Positions 34,193 to 41,996 of a stretch of 44,506 bases of DNA are shown here, one piece after another; position 1 is the stretch's first letter, and each line of letters opens with the position of its first letter. Below the pieces are notes generated by a model. That model was not told where the DNA came from, did not search any database, and saw nothing but the letters and a program-made list of their open reading frames with translations. A program made the translations under genes and the position numbers. The stretch spans positions 1 through 44,506 of the forward strand of contig SEDW01000001.1 in assembly GCA_004193325.1 (NCBI GenBank), written 5' to 3'. Source of the stretch: Pseudomonadota bacterium (GTDB lineage Bacteria; Bdellovibrionota_B; Oligoflexia; Oligoflexales; Oligoflexaceae).

Positions 34193-35500
34193 TCAATGGG
34201 TCAAGGGAATGACGCCGAAAAGCAAAGCAGCAATCAACATGACCACGGATGACCCGAGTGCCCAGGGGAGAGTGAATCGTTGATGGTCTCCAAGCTCGAC
34301 TTTGGCTAATCCGACGAGGAGATAGGTCGAAGGGACCAAAGGACTGAGAAGGTGAACCTGCTGCCCTACGAGCGATGCGATTCCAACCTCTCCTGGCGTG
34401 AAGCCGTACTTAGCCGCTGCAGTCATGAGTACGGGAAGGATTCCAAAATAGAAGGCATCATTGGAGATGAAAAACGTGAAGGGCAGACTGAGCCCTGCAA
34501 TAATTATCGGTAAGTAAGGGCTCATTCGCTCTGGAATCCAGCTCACAACGCTTCCCGCCATCGCATCGACCATTCCAGTTCCCGATAAAATTCCGGTGAA
34601 AATACCAGCTGCGAAAATCATCGACGATACGGATAGAGCATTCCCCGCATGGGCAATGAGACGTTCTCTTTGCTGATCAGGATTGGGATAATTGACGATG
34701 AGGGCCACACAAAAACCTACCATGAAAAGGACGGGAAGTGGCAGGACGTTTAGAACGAGAGAAACCATTAAGGCCAGAGTGATCAGGAAGTTTATGGGCA
34801 AAAGTTTACGGTGATAGTCCGATTGGGGCTTGGTGTTTTCTTCAAATGCCTCTTCCCGATCCTCAGCAAGATTCACCGCCGTGCTCATACCGAGTCTTTT
34901 ACGCTCTTTGATTCCAAAGATATAGGCCACGACAAATATCCAAACTGCGCAAGCAACCATAACGGGAATCATCGGCAAGAAAAGGTCGTTGGGAGTAACC
35001 TTAAGAACACTGGCGGCTCGAGCCGTGGGCCCGCCCCAGGGAGTCAGGTTCATCAGACTGCCTGACATCATCATGATGCAGGTGAATATCAGGGGATTAA
35101 TTCCAGTTCGCCTGTAGAGGGGGAGAAGCGCTGCACCGGTAATCATGTAAGCGGTGGAACCGTCCCCATCCAGTGAGACAAACAACGATAGCGCTGCTGT
35201 CGCGAGTGTGATCTTTAGCGGGTCACCGCCCACAATCTTTAAGATACGTTTCACAATAGGCTCGAAGAGGCCCGTATCGATCATCACGCCGAAGAAAAGA
35301 ATAGCAAACATCAGCATGACAGCGATTGGCGCAAGATTTTTGATGCCGTCGAGCATCATTGGCCTTAATTCGCTACCAAATCCGCCGATCAGTCCGAAAA
35401 TTATGGGTACGATTATGAGAGCAAGCAGTGGAGATAATCGCTTCGTCATAATCAGGACCATAAAGGTCACGACCATGCCGAAGCCCAGGAATGTCAACAT
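34193..35500 (-). CDS. CitMHS-family citrate/metal symporter
   Basis: This is a 435-residue polytopic inner-membrane protein with about 11 to 12 hydrophobic segments. SLDGDGSTAYMITGAALLPLYRR and SLMNLTPWGGPTARAA (in parts) are the paired signature loops of the CitMHS family, which imports citrate complexed with Mg2+ or Ca2+. FFISNDAFYFGILPVL in the second half is also typical. A charged cytoplasmic loop near residue 210 separates the halves. No two-component regulator is nearby. It is divergent from the sorbosone dehydrogenase-like gene across 317 bases. Confidence 0.9.
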   Translation of the reverse strand: MLTFLGFGMVVTFMVLIMTKRLSPLLALIIVPIIFGLIGGFGSELRPMMLDGIKNLAPIAVMLMFAILFFGVMIDTGLFEPIVKRILKIVGGDPLKITLATAALSLFVSLDGDGSTAYMITGAALLPLYRRTGINPLIFTCIMMMSGSLMNLTPWGGPTARAASVLKVTPNDLFLPMIPVMVACAVWIFVVAYIFGIKERKRLGMSTAVNLAEDREEAFEENTKPQSDYHRKLLPINFLITLALMVSLVLNVLPLPVLFMVGFCVALIVNYPNPDQQRERLIAHAGNALSVSSMIFAAGIFTGILSGTGMVDAMAGSVVSWIPERMSPYLPIIIAGLSLPFTFFISNDAFYFGILPVLMTAAAKYGFTPGEVGIASLVGQQVHLLSPLVPSTYLLVGLAKVELGDHQRFTLPWALGSSVVMLIAALLFGVIPLTH

Positions 35501-35817
35501 TGTTACTCCAACTTACGGTTTGTGCTTGAAAAGACTTAGCAAGATTTGAGCAGAGTATCTTCAACTATTTAAACGAGACCTTAGGTATTTCTCCTATCGC
35601 CACACTGCCGCCTTCAATCTTACTTGAATTTCATTTCGTAGATGGTTTTCTGTGCCTTCTCAAAAAAACGAAATTTATATTTTTTATGGTTTTTATCGGA
35701 ACATGGACTCCATTTTCGGTTCCGAATGAAATTCGCGCCAATTGCATTCGGAAAAATCCTCTTTTAGTTTTAAGCAGGTCATAACCTAGACCAGTCCAAC
35801 TCAAAGGAAAGCCAAAC
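35501..35817. promoter_or_regulatory. AT-rich divergent intergenic region
   Basis: This 317-base stretch separates CitMHS (minus) and the sorbosone dehydrogenase-like gene (plus) and must hold both promoters, though I found no confident -35/-10 pair. Its notable feature is a pair of overlapping inverted repeats at 35696 to 35753. GGAAAG upstream of 35818 is the ribosome site of the plus gene. Confidence 0.5.
35696..35753. repeat. Two overlapping, mutually exclusive inverted repeats
   Basis: Hairpin A: TCGGAAC (35696 to 35702) with GTTCCGA (35719 to 35725), enclosing ATGGA-C-TCCAT. Hairpin B: TTCCGAATG (35720 to 35728) with CATTCGGAA (35745 to 35753). They share 35720 to 35725, so only one can form at a time. 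They lie 65 to 122 bases upstream of the plus-strand start. Confidence 0.55.
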
Positions 35818-37149
35818 ATGAGAAAATTTATAGCCGTCGCTGCTCTCGCTACCGTAGGCTTACTGCCTCTTGCCTGTGACAAAGATGATAACGACACGAA
35901 TGATAATGGAGCTGGCAACCCAGCGATAAATCCTCCTGGAACGTCCCTGACAGGCGAACTGCCGAAAGCAGATCCTTCGTTTGACGCAAAAAAACTCAGT
36001 CAGGTTCATGGTTGGGCTCAGGGTTTGAAACCAACGGCGCCAACGGGATTCACAGTTACCGAGTTTGCCTCTGGCCTCGACAATCCACGCTGGACTTACG
36101 TCTTGCCCAACGGTGACGTCCTAGTTTCCGAAGCGAACACACTCAACAGTGGGGCTCAGGAGGTCAATCTCGATCCAGCTAAAGCGGCTCGCCGTGGCAG
36201 CAGCGCCAATCGGGTGACTCTTCTCCGAGATGCGGATGGAGACGGTATTGCTGAATTCAAGACAACTCTTATCGAAGGTCTCAGTCAGCCACTGGGCATA
36301 ACCTTTCTGAATAACCAGCTCTACATTGCCAACACTGATTCACTTCTCCGCTTCCCCTACACTGTGGGGCAGGAAAAACTCGATCTCGCTTCGGGTACAA
36401 AGATTTTGGACCTGCCTAAAGGTGGTTACAATAATCACTGGACAAGAAACCTTTTGACCAAGCCTGACGGCTCGAAAATTTATGTTTCGGTTGGCTCGTC
36501 GAGCAATATCGCCGAACACGGCATGACCGAAGAAACAAGACGCGCGAATATTCTTGAAATTAATCCTGATGGTAGCGGGGAAAGAGTGTTTGCAAGTGGT
36601 CTTAGAAATCCAGTGGGTATGGACTGGGCACCAGGTACGAATGAACTCTGGACTGTCGTTAACGAGAGAGATTATCTCGGCGAGGACTTGGTTCCTGACT
36701 ATCTCACCAACGTTGTTGACCAGGGCTTCTACGGTTGGCCATATTCCTATTTCGGAGCGAATCCGGATCCGCGCCTAGCCGGACAGCGTATGGACCTGGT
36801 CGCTCAGGCGATTGTACCTGCACAGGCCGTCGGAGCCCATACGGCTTCGCTGGGAATGACATTTTACAAAGCAGCAGCCTTTCCAGCAAAATATCAGAAC
36901 GGAGTGTTCGTGAGCCAGCACGGTTCCTGGAATAAAAACGATATTGCTGGCTACAAGGTCATCTTTTATCCCTTCGCCAACGGGCAGGTTTCTGGGCCAG
37001 CAGAAGACTTTCTCACAGGCTTCGTCATCAATGCTGCGACAGCAGATGTTTACGGTCGGCCTATGGGCGTGACGGTTGGTCCAAGAGGAGAATTGCTTGT
37101 GGCTGATGATTCTGGCGATAAGATCTGGGCGGTAAAAGCTGCGCCTTAA
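35818..37149 (+). CDS. L-sorbosone dehydrogenase-like (PQQ-type beta-propeller) lipoprotein
   Basis: This is a 443-residue protein with a lipoprotein signal (MRKFIAVAALATVGLLPLAC) and an Asp/Asn-rich tether. The body is a six-bladed propeller of the soluble glucose/sorbosone dehydrogenase type: FASGLDNPRWTYVLPNGDVLVSEA, NNHWTRNLLTKPDG, ASGLRNPVGMDWAP and VFVSQHGSWNKNDIAGYKV (in parts). Such proteins oxidise sugars or aldoses with PQQ in the periplasm. PQQ synthesis genes are not in the window, and the cofactor is inferred. It is followed 69 bases later by a PepSY gene and may be cotranscribed with it. Confidence 0.88.
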   Translation: MRKFIAVAALATVGLLPLACDKDDNDTNDNGAGNPAINPPGTSLTGELPKADPSFDAKKLSQVHGWAQGLKPTAPTGFTVTEFASGLDNPRWTYVLPNGDVLVSEANTLNSGAQEVNLDPAKAARRGSSANRVTLLRDADGDGIAEFKTTLIEGLSQPLGITFLNNQLYIANTDSLLRFPYTVGQEKLDLASGTKILDLPKGGYNNHWTRNLLTKPDGSKIYVSVGSSSNIAEHGMTEETRRANILEINPDGSGERVFASGLRNPVGMDWAPGTNELWTVVNERDYLGEDLVPDYLTNVVDQGFYGWPYSYFGANPDPRLAGQRMDLVAQAIVPAQAVGAHTASLGMTFYKAAAFPAKYQNGVFVSQHGSWNKNDIAGYKVIFYPFANGQVSGPAEDFLTGFVINAATADVYGRPMGVTVGPRGELLVADDSGDKIWAVKAAP

Positions 37150-37218
37150 GGAACTTACAATTTCCTTAAGTCGATTTCTTTAGTCTTTCACTATCAACTA
37201 CACCTGAGGGAATTTCCG

Positions 37219-37539
37219 ATGAGAAAAAGCACAAAGTTATTAGCTTCGATTACTCTTCTGGGCCTTTCTAATCTGGCCTTGGCTGCTGGGACCATTCCAA
37301 CCAAGGATAAATCTAAAAAAGATTACCACACCCTTGCTACAGTATCGTTGGTCGATGCCGTAGGAGCCGCGCTCACCAAAGTACCCGGTAAAGCGGTGGA
37401 TGCGGAGCTCGATTCGGAAAAAGGTTTCTTGGTTTACGAAGTGAAAGTGATTGGTGACGACGGCAGCACTCATAAACTTGAGGTTGACGCAGGCAACAAA
37501 GAAATTCTCAAAGACGATGTGAAGAAAGGTATTCACTAA
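37219..37539 (+). CDS. Exported PepSY-domain protein
   Basis: This is a 106-residue periplasmic protein. The signal peptide runs to LALAAG (about residue 23). One PepSY domain follows, with the usual pattern: SLVDAVGAALTKVPGKAVDAELDSEKGFLVYEVKV (in parts) and ending KLEVDAGNKEILKDD. PepSY domains are small alpha-beta modules often linked to protease inhibition or redox sensing; no specific role can be assigned. GAGGGAA lies before the ATG, and a strong terminator follows at once. Confidence 0.88.
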   Translation: MRKSTKLLASITLLGLSNLALAAGTIPTKDKSKKDYHTLATVSLVDAVGAALTKVPGKAVDAELDSEKGFLVYEVKVIGDDGSTHKLEVDAGNKEILKDDVKKGIH

Positions 37540-37545
37540 TACCAT

Positions 37546-37572
37546 GCCCGCCTTAATCGGCGGGCTTTTTTT
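37546..37572 (+). terminator. Rho-independent terminator of the PepSY gene
   Basis: GCCCGCC pairs with GGCGGGC around TTAATC, followed by TTTTTTT. It ends 20 bases before the flavin reductase start and argues against a longer frame for that gene. Confidence 0.92.
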
Positions 37573-37591
37573 GTTTGATGAGGCAATCTTT

Positions 37592-38149
37592 GTGAAAAGC
37601 TTTGTGAAGAATAACCTTCCCGTTGACTCGATACGACGCTTTCTAGAGCCGGGCCCGATTGTGCTCGTGAGTTCGGAATGGAAAAATAAACGCAACATCA
37701 TGACCGTGGGCTGGCACACAGTGATGGGTTTTTCACCGTCTCTCATCGGCTGTTATATCTGGAATGAGAACCGAAGTTTCGAAGCCATTAGGAAGAGCCG
37801 CGAATGTGTCTTTAATATTCCAACGATTGATCTGATGAAAGAGACCATTGCGATTGGTAACAGTGAAGGTGAGGATATCGATAAATTTGAAGCTTACGGA
37901 CTGACTCCCTTGAAAGGGAAAAAAATAAAGGCTCCGCTAATCAAAGAATGTTATGCAAACTTTGAATGTAAGCTCTATGAGACAAAAATGATTAAATCAT
38001 ACAATTTTTTTGTCTTCGAAGTCGTGCATGCGGTTGCCGCCACAACTCCCAAGTTTCCGAAGACTTTTCATTATCGAGGCGATGGGCAGTTTATGATTTC
38101 GGGTGATTCTAAAAGCATGAAGTCACAGTTTAAACCCCAGTATCTTTGA
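37592..38149 (+). CDS. Flavin reductase family protein (FMN-binding split barrel)
   Basis: This is a 185-residue FMN-binding split-barrel protein. GPIVLVSSEWKNKRNIMTVGWHTVMGFSPSLIGCYI (in parts) is the family opening, and RECVFNIPT and the ECYANFECKLYE segment follow the expected order. Members are flavin reductases or small FMN oxidoreductases, and the partner is unknown. I chose GTG 37592 because GAGG lies 8 bases upstream. Frames starting further left (ATG 37544) would begin within the preceding terminator. Confidence 0.88.
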   Translation: MKSFVKNNLPVDSIRRFLEPGPIVLVSSEWKNKRNIMTVGWHTVMGFSPSLIGCYIWNENRSFEAIRKSRECVFNIPTIDLMKETIAIGNSEGEDIDKFEAYGLTPLKGKKIKAPLIKECYANFECKLYETKMIKSYNFFVFEVVHAVAATTPKFPKTFHYRGDGQFMISGDSKSMKSQFKPQYL

Positions 38150-38173
38150 GTCTACGATTTTTAAATCAAAGTA

Positions 38174-38204
38174 AAGGCCAGGACTCGTGATGAATCCTGG
38201 CCTT
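38174..38204. terminator. Bidirectional hairpin between convergent genes
   Basis: AAGGCCAGGA pairs perfectly with TCCTGGCCTT around an 11-base loop, between the flavin reductase (plus) and SEC-C (minus) genes. Only short T-rich tails follow on either side. Confidence 0.7.
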
Positions 38205-38215
38205 CTCTTAACGGC

Positions 38216-38434
38216 TCACTTACCGTGGCATTTTTTAAACTTCTGCTCGGATCCGCATGGACAAGGATCATTGCGTCCGACTTTCGCCTCGGCTCTGACC
38301 ACTGGATCGTGAGTATGATGGTTGTGCGAACAGCCAGGACCATGGACGTGGCCCGCGTGGCTGTGCTGATGGGTTTCGGCAGCAGCATCTGTGCTTGTTT
38401 CGCTTACGCTATTGCTATCGAGATTTTGATTCAT
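38216..38434 (-). CDS. Small His-rich protein with C-terminal SEC-C zinc motif
   Basis: This is a 72-residue protein. The last 21 residues ([20 protein letters not shown]) form a complete SEC-C motif, the CxC...CH zinc knuckle found at the end of SecA, where it binds SecB and the ribosome. The middle is His-rich ([21 protein letters not shown]), which could bind metal. SEC-C proteins this short are common and mostly uncharacterised. A metallochaperone or SecB/ribosome-binding role is conceivable but unproven. It stands alone, convergent with the flavin reductase gene. Confidence 0.85.
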   Translation of the reverse strand: MNQNLDSNSVSETSTDAAAETHQHSHAGHVHGPGCSHNHHTHDPVVRAEAKVGRNDPCPCGSEQKFKKCHGK

Positions 38435-38544
38435 ATTGACGAGGCTCCTCTACTGAGAATGCGAATTTATCGAGTCCGCACCGACTTTGTCAAACAGTTG
38501 CTTGGAAGAATGATATTACCCAATACATTCATGTGATTAGACGC

Positions 38545-39318
38545 TTAGATTTTGACGACCAAAGCCTGTAAAAAGCTGACATCGGCTTTCTTCACGCTGC
38601 TTGGAGGCCGCGCATTGTAGGAGTAGACCTGCGAGATGCGGTAACTCAAATTCTTATTGATCTGAATGAGAAGCGAAGTCTCGTTGAGCGTCCTGTGATT
38701 GCTGATCTTGCCGATCTCAGGCTGATAATAAAGAGTGTTACCCAAGGTGCAGCAGTCGGGCCACTTCCAGCTTAGATATAGAGTATTGGCAATGCGTTCC
38801 GTTTCACGTTTCGCTTCACGCAACTCTCCCTCTTCCTGAGAAAATTCTTCTCGCTCGTGCATATAAGCAGCACTGATCGCGACGTCCAGATTTTCAATAG
38901 GACTCACCTGATAGCGTGGTCCCGTCCCGACAAGATTTCGACGTGCGCTCCTTCGAAATCGGTCCGCATCCTGCTGGACATAGGCTTCCCAGCCCCAATG
39001 CTCAGAAAATTTATAGCGATAGCGAAGATGCTGAAACTGACTGTCAGCCGAACTTTGACCGGACTCAGTACTATACTCGCGGCGCATGACGAGGAGCCAT
39101 AGATCTTCTGGCCTTTTGTAGGTCAGCGTTCCCTGGCCCGACAATCGCTCCGTTTCGGTATTACCGCTCTTCTTTTCCTGTCGAAATTCCGCCGATAGGC
39201 CAGCCCCGTCAGGAATATCACCACTGAGTGCAGCCTGCATATTCACAATTTGGGCCTGAGTTGCCGTTGAAATCATGGTGAAGAAAAAAACTGCCCAAAG
39301 AAAAAGCCATTTTTGCAT
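38545..39318 (-). CDS. DUF481-like outer-membrane protein
   Basis: This is a 257-residue exported protein. The signal is KWLFLWAVFFFTMISTATQA, with cleavage before QIVN. The mature part is a series of amphipathic strands with charged turns (LTYKRPEDLWLLVMRREY, HLRYRYKFSEHWGWEAYVQQD), like DUF481/YdiY salt-induced outer-membrane proteins. ATG 39318 was preferred because GGAGGG lies 5 bases upstream; the ATG at 39336 has no such site. It is divergent from the PilZ gene across about 150 bases. Confidence 0.8.
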   Translation of the reverse strand: MQKWLFLWAVFFFTMISTATQAQIVNMQAALSGDIPDGAGLSAEFRQEKKSGNTETERLSGQGTLTYKRPEDLWLLVMRREYSTESGQSSADSQFQHLRYRYKFSEHWGWEAYVQQDADRFRRSARRNLVGTGPRYQVSPIENLDVAISAAYMHEREEFSQEEGELREAKRETERIANTLYLSWKWPDCCTLGNTLYYQPEIGKISNHRTLNETSLLIQINKNLSYRISQVYSYNARPPSSVKKADVSFLQALVVKI

Positions 39319-39471
39319 AACATCCCTCCGCATCAAGCTAGGGTTTTTGCATATATTTCTTCAGATCGAAACCCCTGACTTGAACGCCACAACCGCTTAC
39401 ACCAAGGAAAAAGGTGAGAAAGACAAAATAAGTTTATTTTGGACAAAGCTTAATTCGCCTTCACGCATGAT

Positions 39472-40278
39472 ATGATGATGCCTTCCCCAAAGTTGATTCA
39501 ACGAGGACCTCAGTCCCATTTGATAGAGCAAGATATGCCAACGCGTAAACTCATGTCGTCGATCAAAGGGCTGACTCAGAAATTTAAAGGGAAATCAGAA
39601 GAAGCCCCACAGAGTCGCGAGAGCCGCGTGCATCCTCGCTTCGACCTCAAGCATTCCAACCTGTTCCAGGCGCAACTTCCGGATGGATCGAGTGCACCTA
39701 TTCTCAATCTCTCATTTGGCGGCCTCAGCCTAGGTTCCGTACCGACAGAAGATCAGGTCCCAATCATTATCAACGTCCTTGGCCGAAGCATTAAGTCCCA
39801 GATTGGTGTGACCCATCGCGGATCTCAATTGATCGGCAGTCGCTTCGAACCGAAAGAGGCGGCGCTCCTCAACTTCCTTCAGCCTCTCCTCGCCGCATTA
39901 CAACAAGGCCTTAGTCTAAGCAAAATTGATGCGTCAGCGCTCAAGGATACTGCCAAAGAAAAGTATGAATGGATCCTGCGTGGGGAAGGGCCGACAGATC
40001 TCCTGATCGGGTCGAGTCTAAATCCTATCGCTCATGTGGCGATGACATTTCGGATGGATAAAGATTATCTGCAGCTCATGATTCAAGATCATCAGGTGAC
40101 AACAGCAAGATCTGCTGATGACCACGGTCTGGCGGCCAGGATGAATCTTGATGCAGCGCCAGACCCCAAGGTGATTGAGCAGTCCATTCTTATCCTGACA
40201 GGCGCGATGGCTCAGGATGAGCTGCTACCGGTCTTAGGACCCGTTGTAAGCTTTCTCGAAAAACTCCTCGATCATTGA
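39472..40278 (+). CDS. PilZ-domain protein (c-di-GMP receptor candidate)
   Basis: This is a 268-residue soluble protein with one PilZ domain at about residues 50 to 145. Both c-di-GMP-binding motifs are intact: RVHPR (R52 to R56) and NLSFGG (N79 to G84). The C-terminal 120 residues are helical and unassigned (GPTDLLIGSSLNPIAHVAMTF). No motility or synthesis genes flank it, so the process it controls is unknown. The start is uncertain: ATG 39472 lacks a clear ribosome site, and ATG 39535 (MPTRKLMSSIKG) is a plausible alternative. Confidence 0.85.
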   Translation: MMMPSPKLIQRGPQSHLIEQDMPTRKLMSSIKGLTQKFKGKSEEAPQSRESRVHPRFDLKHSNLFQAQLPDGSSAPILNLSFGGLSLGSVPTEDQVPIIINVLGRSIKSQIGVTHRGSQLIGSRFEPKEAALLNFLQPLLAALQQGLSLSKIDASALKDTAKEKYEWILRGEGPTDLLIGSSLNPIAHVAMTFRMDKDYLQLMIQDHQVTTARSADDHGLAARMNLDAAPDPKVIEQSILILTGAMAQDELLPVLGPVVSFLEKLLDH

Positions 40279-40285
40279 TGATCAG

Positions 40286-40306
40286 GGCCCGCAATTGACG
40301 CGGGCC
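40286..40306 (+). terminator. Hairpin after the PilZ gene
   Basis: GGCCCGC pairs with GCGGGCC around a 7-base loop, 8 bases after the PilZ stop. The following sequence is only weakly T-rich. Confidence 0.6.
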
Positions 40307-40375
40307 GAGGATCTTCTCTAGACCATTCCGCTCACTGTGCTAATTTCCTCTTCGACGCTTAAAAAGGGGAAAACC

Positions 40376-41350
40376 ATGACAGCACAACGCGACCCAATAT
40401 ACTGGCGCTATCCTCAGATCACGCCTTATCGAAGCGATCGCCTCCGAGTCTCTAAAATCCACGAAATATATTTCGAAGAATCCGGCAATCCCAAGGGCAA
40501 ACCAGTGGTCTTTGTCCACGGTGGACCAGGCGGGGGAACCGAGCCGAATCATCGTCGATTCTTTAATCCTGAGAAATACCGAATCATCCTCTTCGACCAA
40601 AGAGGCTGTGGCAAAAGCACTCCTCACGCGAATCTCGAAGAAAACACTACCTGGGATCTCGTCGCAGACATGGAAACGCTCCGTAATCATCTCGGCATCC
40701 AGCGCTGGCAGGTCTTTGGGGGATCATGGGGCAGCACTCTCGCCCTCGCATACGCTCAGACCCATCCTAAGGTCGTGACAGAGCTCGTTTTGAGAGGCAT
40801 CTTTCTTCTCCGCAAGCAGGAGATCGATTGGTTCTATCAGTTTGGAGCGAGCGAGATCTTTCCAGACGCCTGGGAATCCTACCGAGATGCGATTCCAGCT
40901 GAAGAGCGCCATGACTTTTTAAGCGCTTATTATAGGCGTCTGACTTCAGACGATGCCAAGGTTCGACTTGATGCAGCGCGAGCCTGGAGCGTTTGGGAGG
41001 GGAGTACCAGTAAACTTCTTCCCGAAGCGGATACAATTGCCCGTTTTGACGAAGCGGAATTCGCCCTCGCGTTTGCCCGGATCGAATGCCACTATTTTGT
41101 CAACAAAGGCTTTTTCAAGGAAGATGGCCACCTCCTTAAACACATCGATGCCATTCGTCACATCCCAACAGTCATCGTGCACGGCCGCTATGATGTTGTT
41201 TGTCCCATTACCTCAGCCTGGGCCCTTCACAGAGCCTGGCCTGAAGCGGAACTTATGATCACTCCAGACGCGGGTCATGCTGCTATGGAAGCTGGCAATT
41301 GCCGCGCCTTGGTTGCAGCAACGGATCGATTTGCCAATTTAGGTGAATAA
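40376..41350 (+). CDS. pip: Proline iminopeptidase
   Basis: This 324-residue alpha/beta-hydrolase (peptidase S33) releases N-terminal proline from peptides. FVHGGPGGG is the oxyanion region, DQRGCGKSTPHA is a family hallmark, and GGSWGSTLALAYA holds the nucleophile serine. VHGRYDVVCP (Asp) and DAGHAAME (His) complete the triad. ATG 40376 begins the known N-terminus (YWRYPQI, then YRSDRLRVSKIHEIYFEE) and has AAGGGG upstream; the frame extends to 40337 but without homology. No signal peptide is present. The GNAT gene follows after 104 bases. Confidence 0.95.
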   Translation: MTAQRDPIYWRYPQITPYRSDRLRVSKIHEIYFEESGNPKGKPVVFVHGGPGGGTEPNHRRFFNPEKYRIILFDQRGCGKSTPHANLEENTTWDLVADMETLRNHLGIQRWQVFGGSWGSTLALAYAQTHPKVVTELVLRGIFLLRKQEIDWFYQFGASEIFPDAWESYRDAIPAEERHDFLSAYYRRLTSDDAKVRLDAARAWSVWEGSTSKLLPEADTIARFDEAEFALAFARIECHYFVNKGFFKEDGHLLKHIDAIRHIPTVIVHGRYDVVCPITSAWALHRAWPEAELMITPDAGHAAMEAGNCRALVAATDRFANLGE

Positions 41351-41454
41351 TGTCCGCTCGGGGAAAGTCTTAAAAATCTCATGACTTGTCCACCATCTTT
41401 CGATCGTCATGTACAGCGCTTAATGTGATACCTGTCAAGACAAGGAGCAATAGC

Positions 41455-41958
41455 ATGGCGATCGAAATCAGGCCCCTAGTCCGTGACGATATTGCGAAGG
41501 CGGCTGAGATTCTCTACCGCTCTTGGCATGAATCCTTCTCAAAGTTTATTCCCGCCGAAGTTCTTGCCCGCATCACTCCCGAATCTTCGCTCGCGGCTTG
41601 GGACTATGCGACAACTGTAAAAAATGCTGATCTTGTCAATCTCGCTGCCTTCGATGGTACAGATCTCGTAGGGACAATCAGTATTGGTCGTCAACGAGAA
41701 AAGTATGGTGCAAAACGAGAACTCTGGGCTATGCACGTCGATAGCCGATGGCAGAGAAAAGGTGTGGGTCGAAAACTTTTTGAAGCAGGAATGAAAGATA
41801 ATGATGCCCGAGGCGCCGGATCAATGGCTCTTTGCTGCATCGACAAAAACACGTCTGCCATTCAATTCTACGAGGCCATGGGCGGTGAGGTGCAGCCTGG
41901 GCTCAAGAAGCGAGACGGATTCGACGAGGTCGTGATTCTTTGGAAGGGAAAAGATTAG
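41455..41958 (+). CDS. GNAT-family N-acetyltransferase
   Basis: This is a 167-residue acetyltransferase. Strand beta4 carries AKRELWAMHVDSRWQRKGVGRKLFEA, with the acetyl-CoA-binding RxGVGR loop (RKGVGRKLF). CCIDKNTSAIQFYEAMGGE is the usual C-terminal half. The substrate is unknown. AAGGAG lies 7 bases before ATG 41455; the longer frame from 41386 has no homology. Its stop codon is inside a 12-base-pair hairpin. Confidence 0.9.
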   Translation: MAIEIRPLVRDDIAKAAEILYRSWHESFSKFIPAEVLARITPESSLAAWDYATTVKNADLVNLAAFDGTDLVGTISIGRQREKYGAKRELWAMHVDSRWQRKGVGRKLFEAGMKDNDARGAGSMALCCIDKNTSAIQFYEAMGGEVQPGLKKRDGFDEVVILWKGKD

Positions 41959-41988
41959 AATTCATGCCTTAGAAACGAATTCTAATCT
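41952..41988. terminator. 12-bp perfect hairpin spanning the GNAT stop codon
   Basis: AGATTAGAATTC (41952 to 41963) pairs with GAATTCTAATCT (41977 to 41988), loop 13 bases, between convergent GNAT and tolC-like genes. No strong T-run follows on either strand. Confidence 0.6.
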
Positions 41989-41996
41989 CTCAAGAA

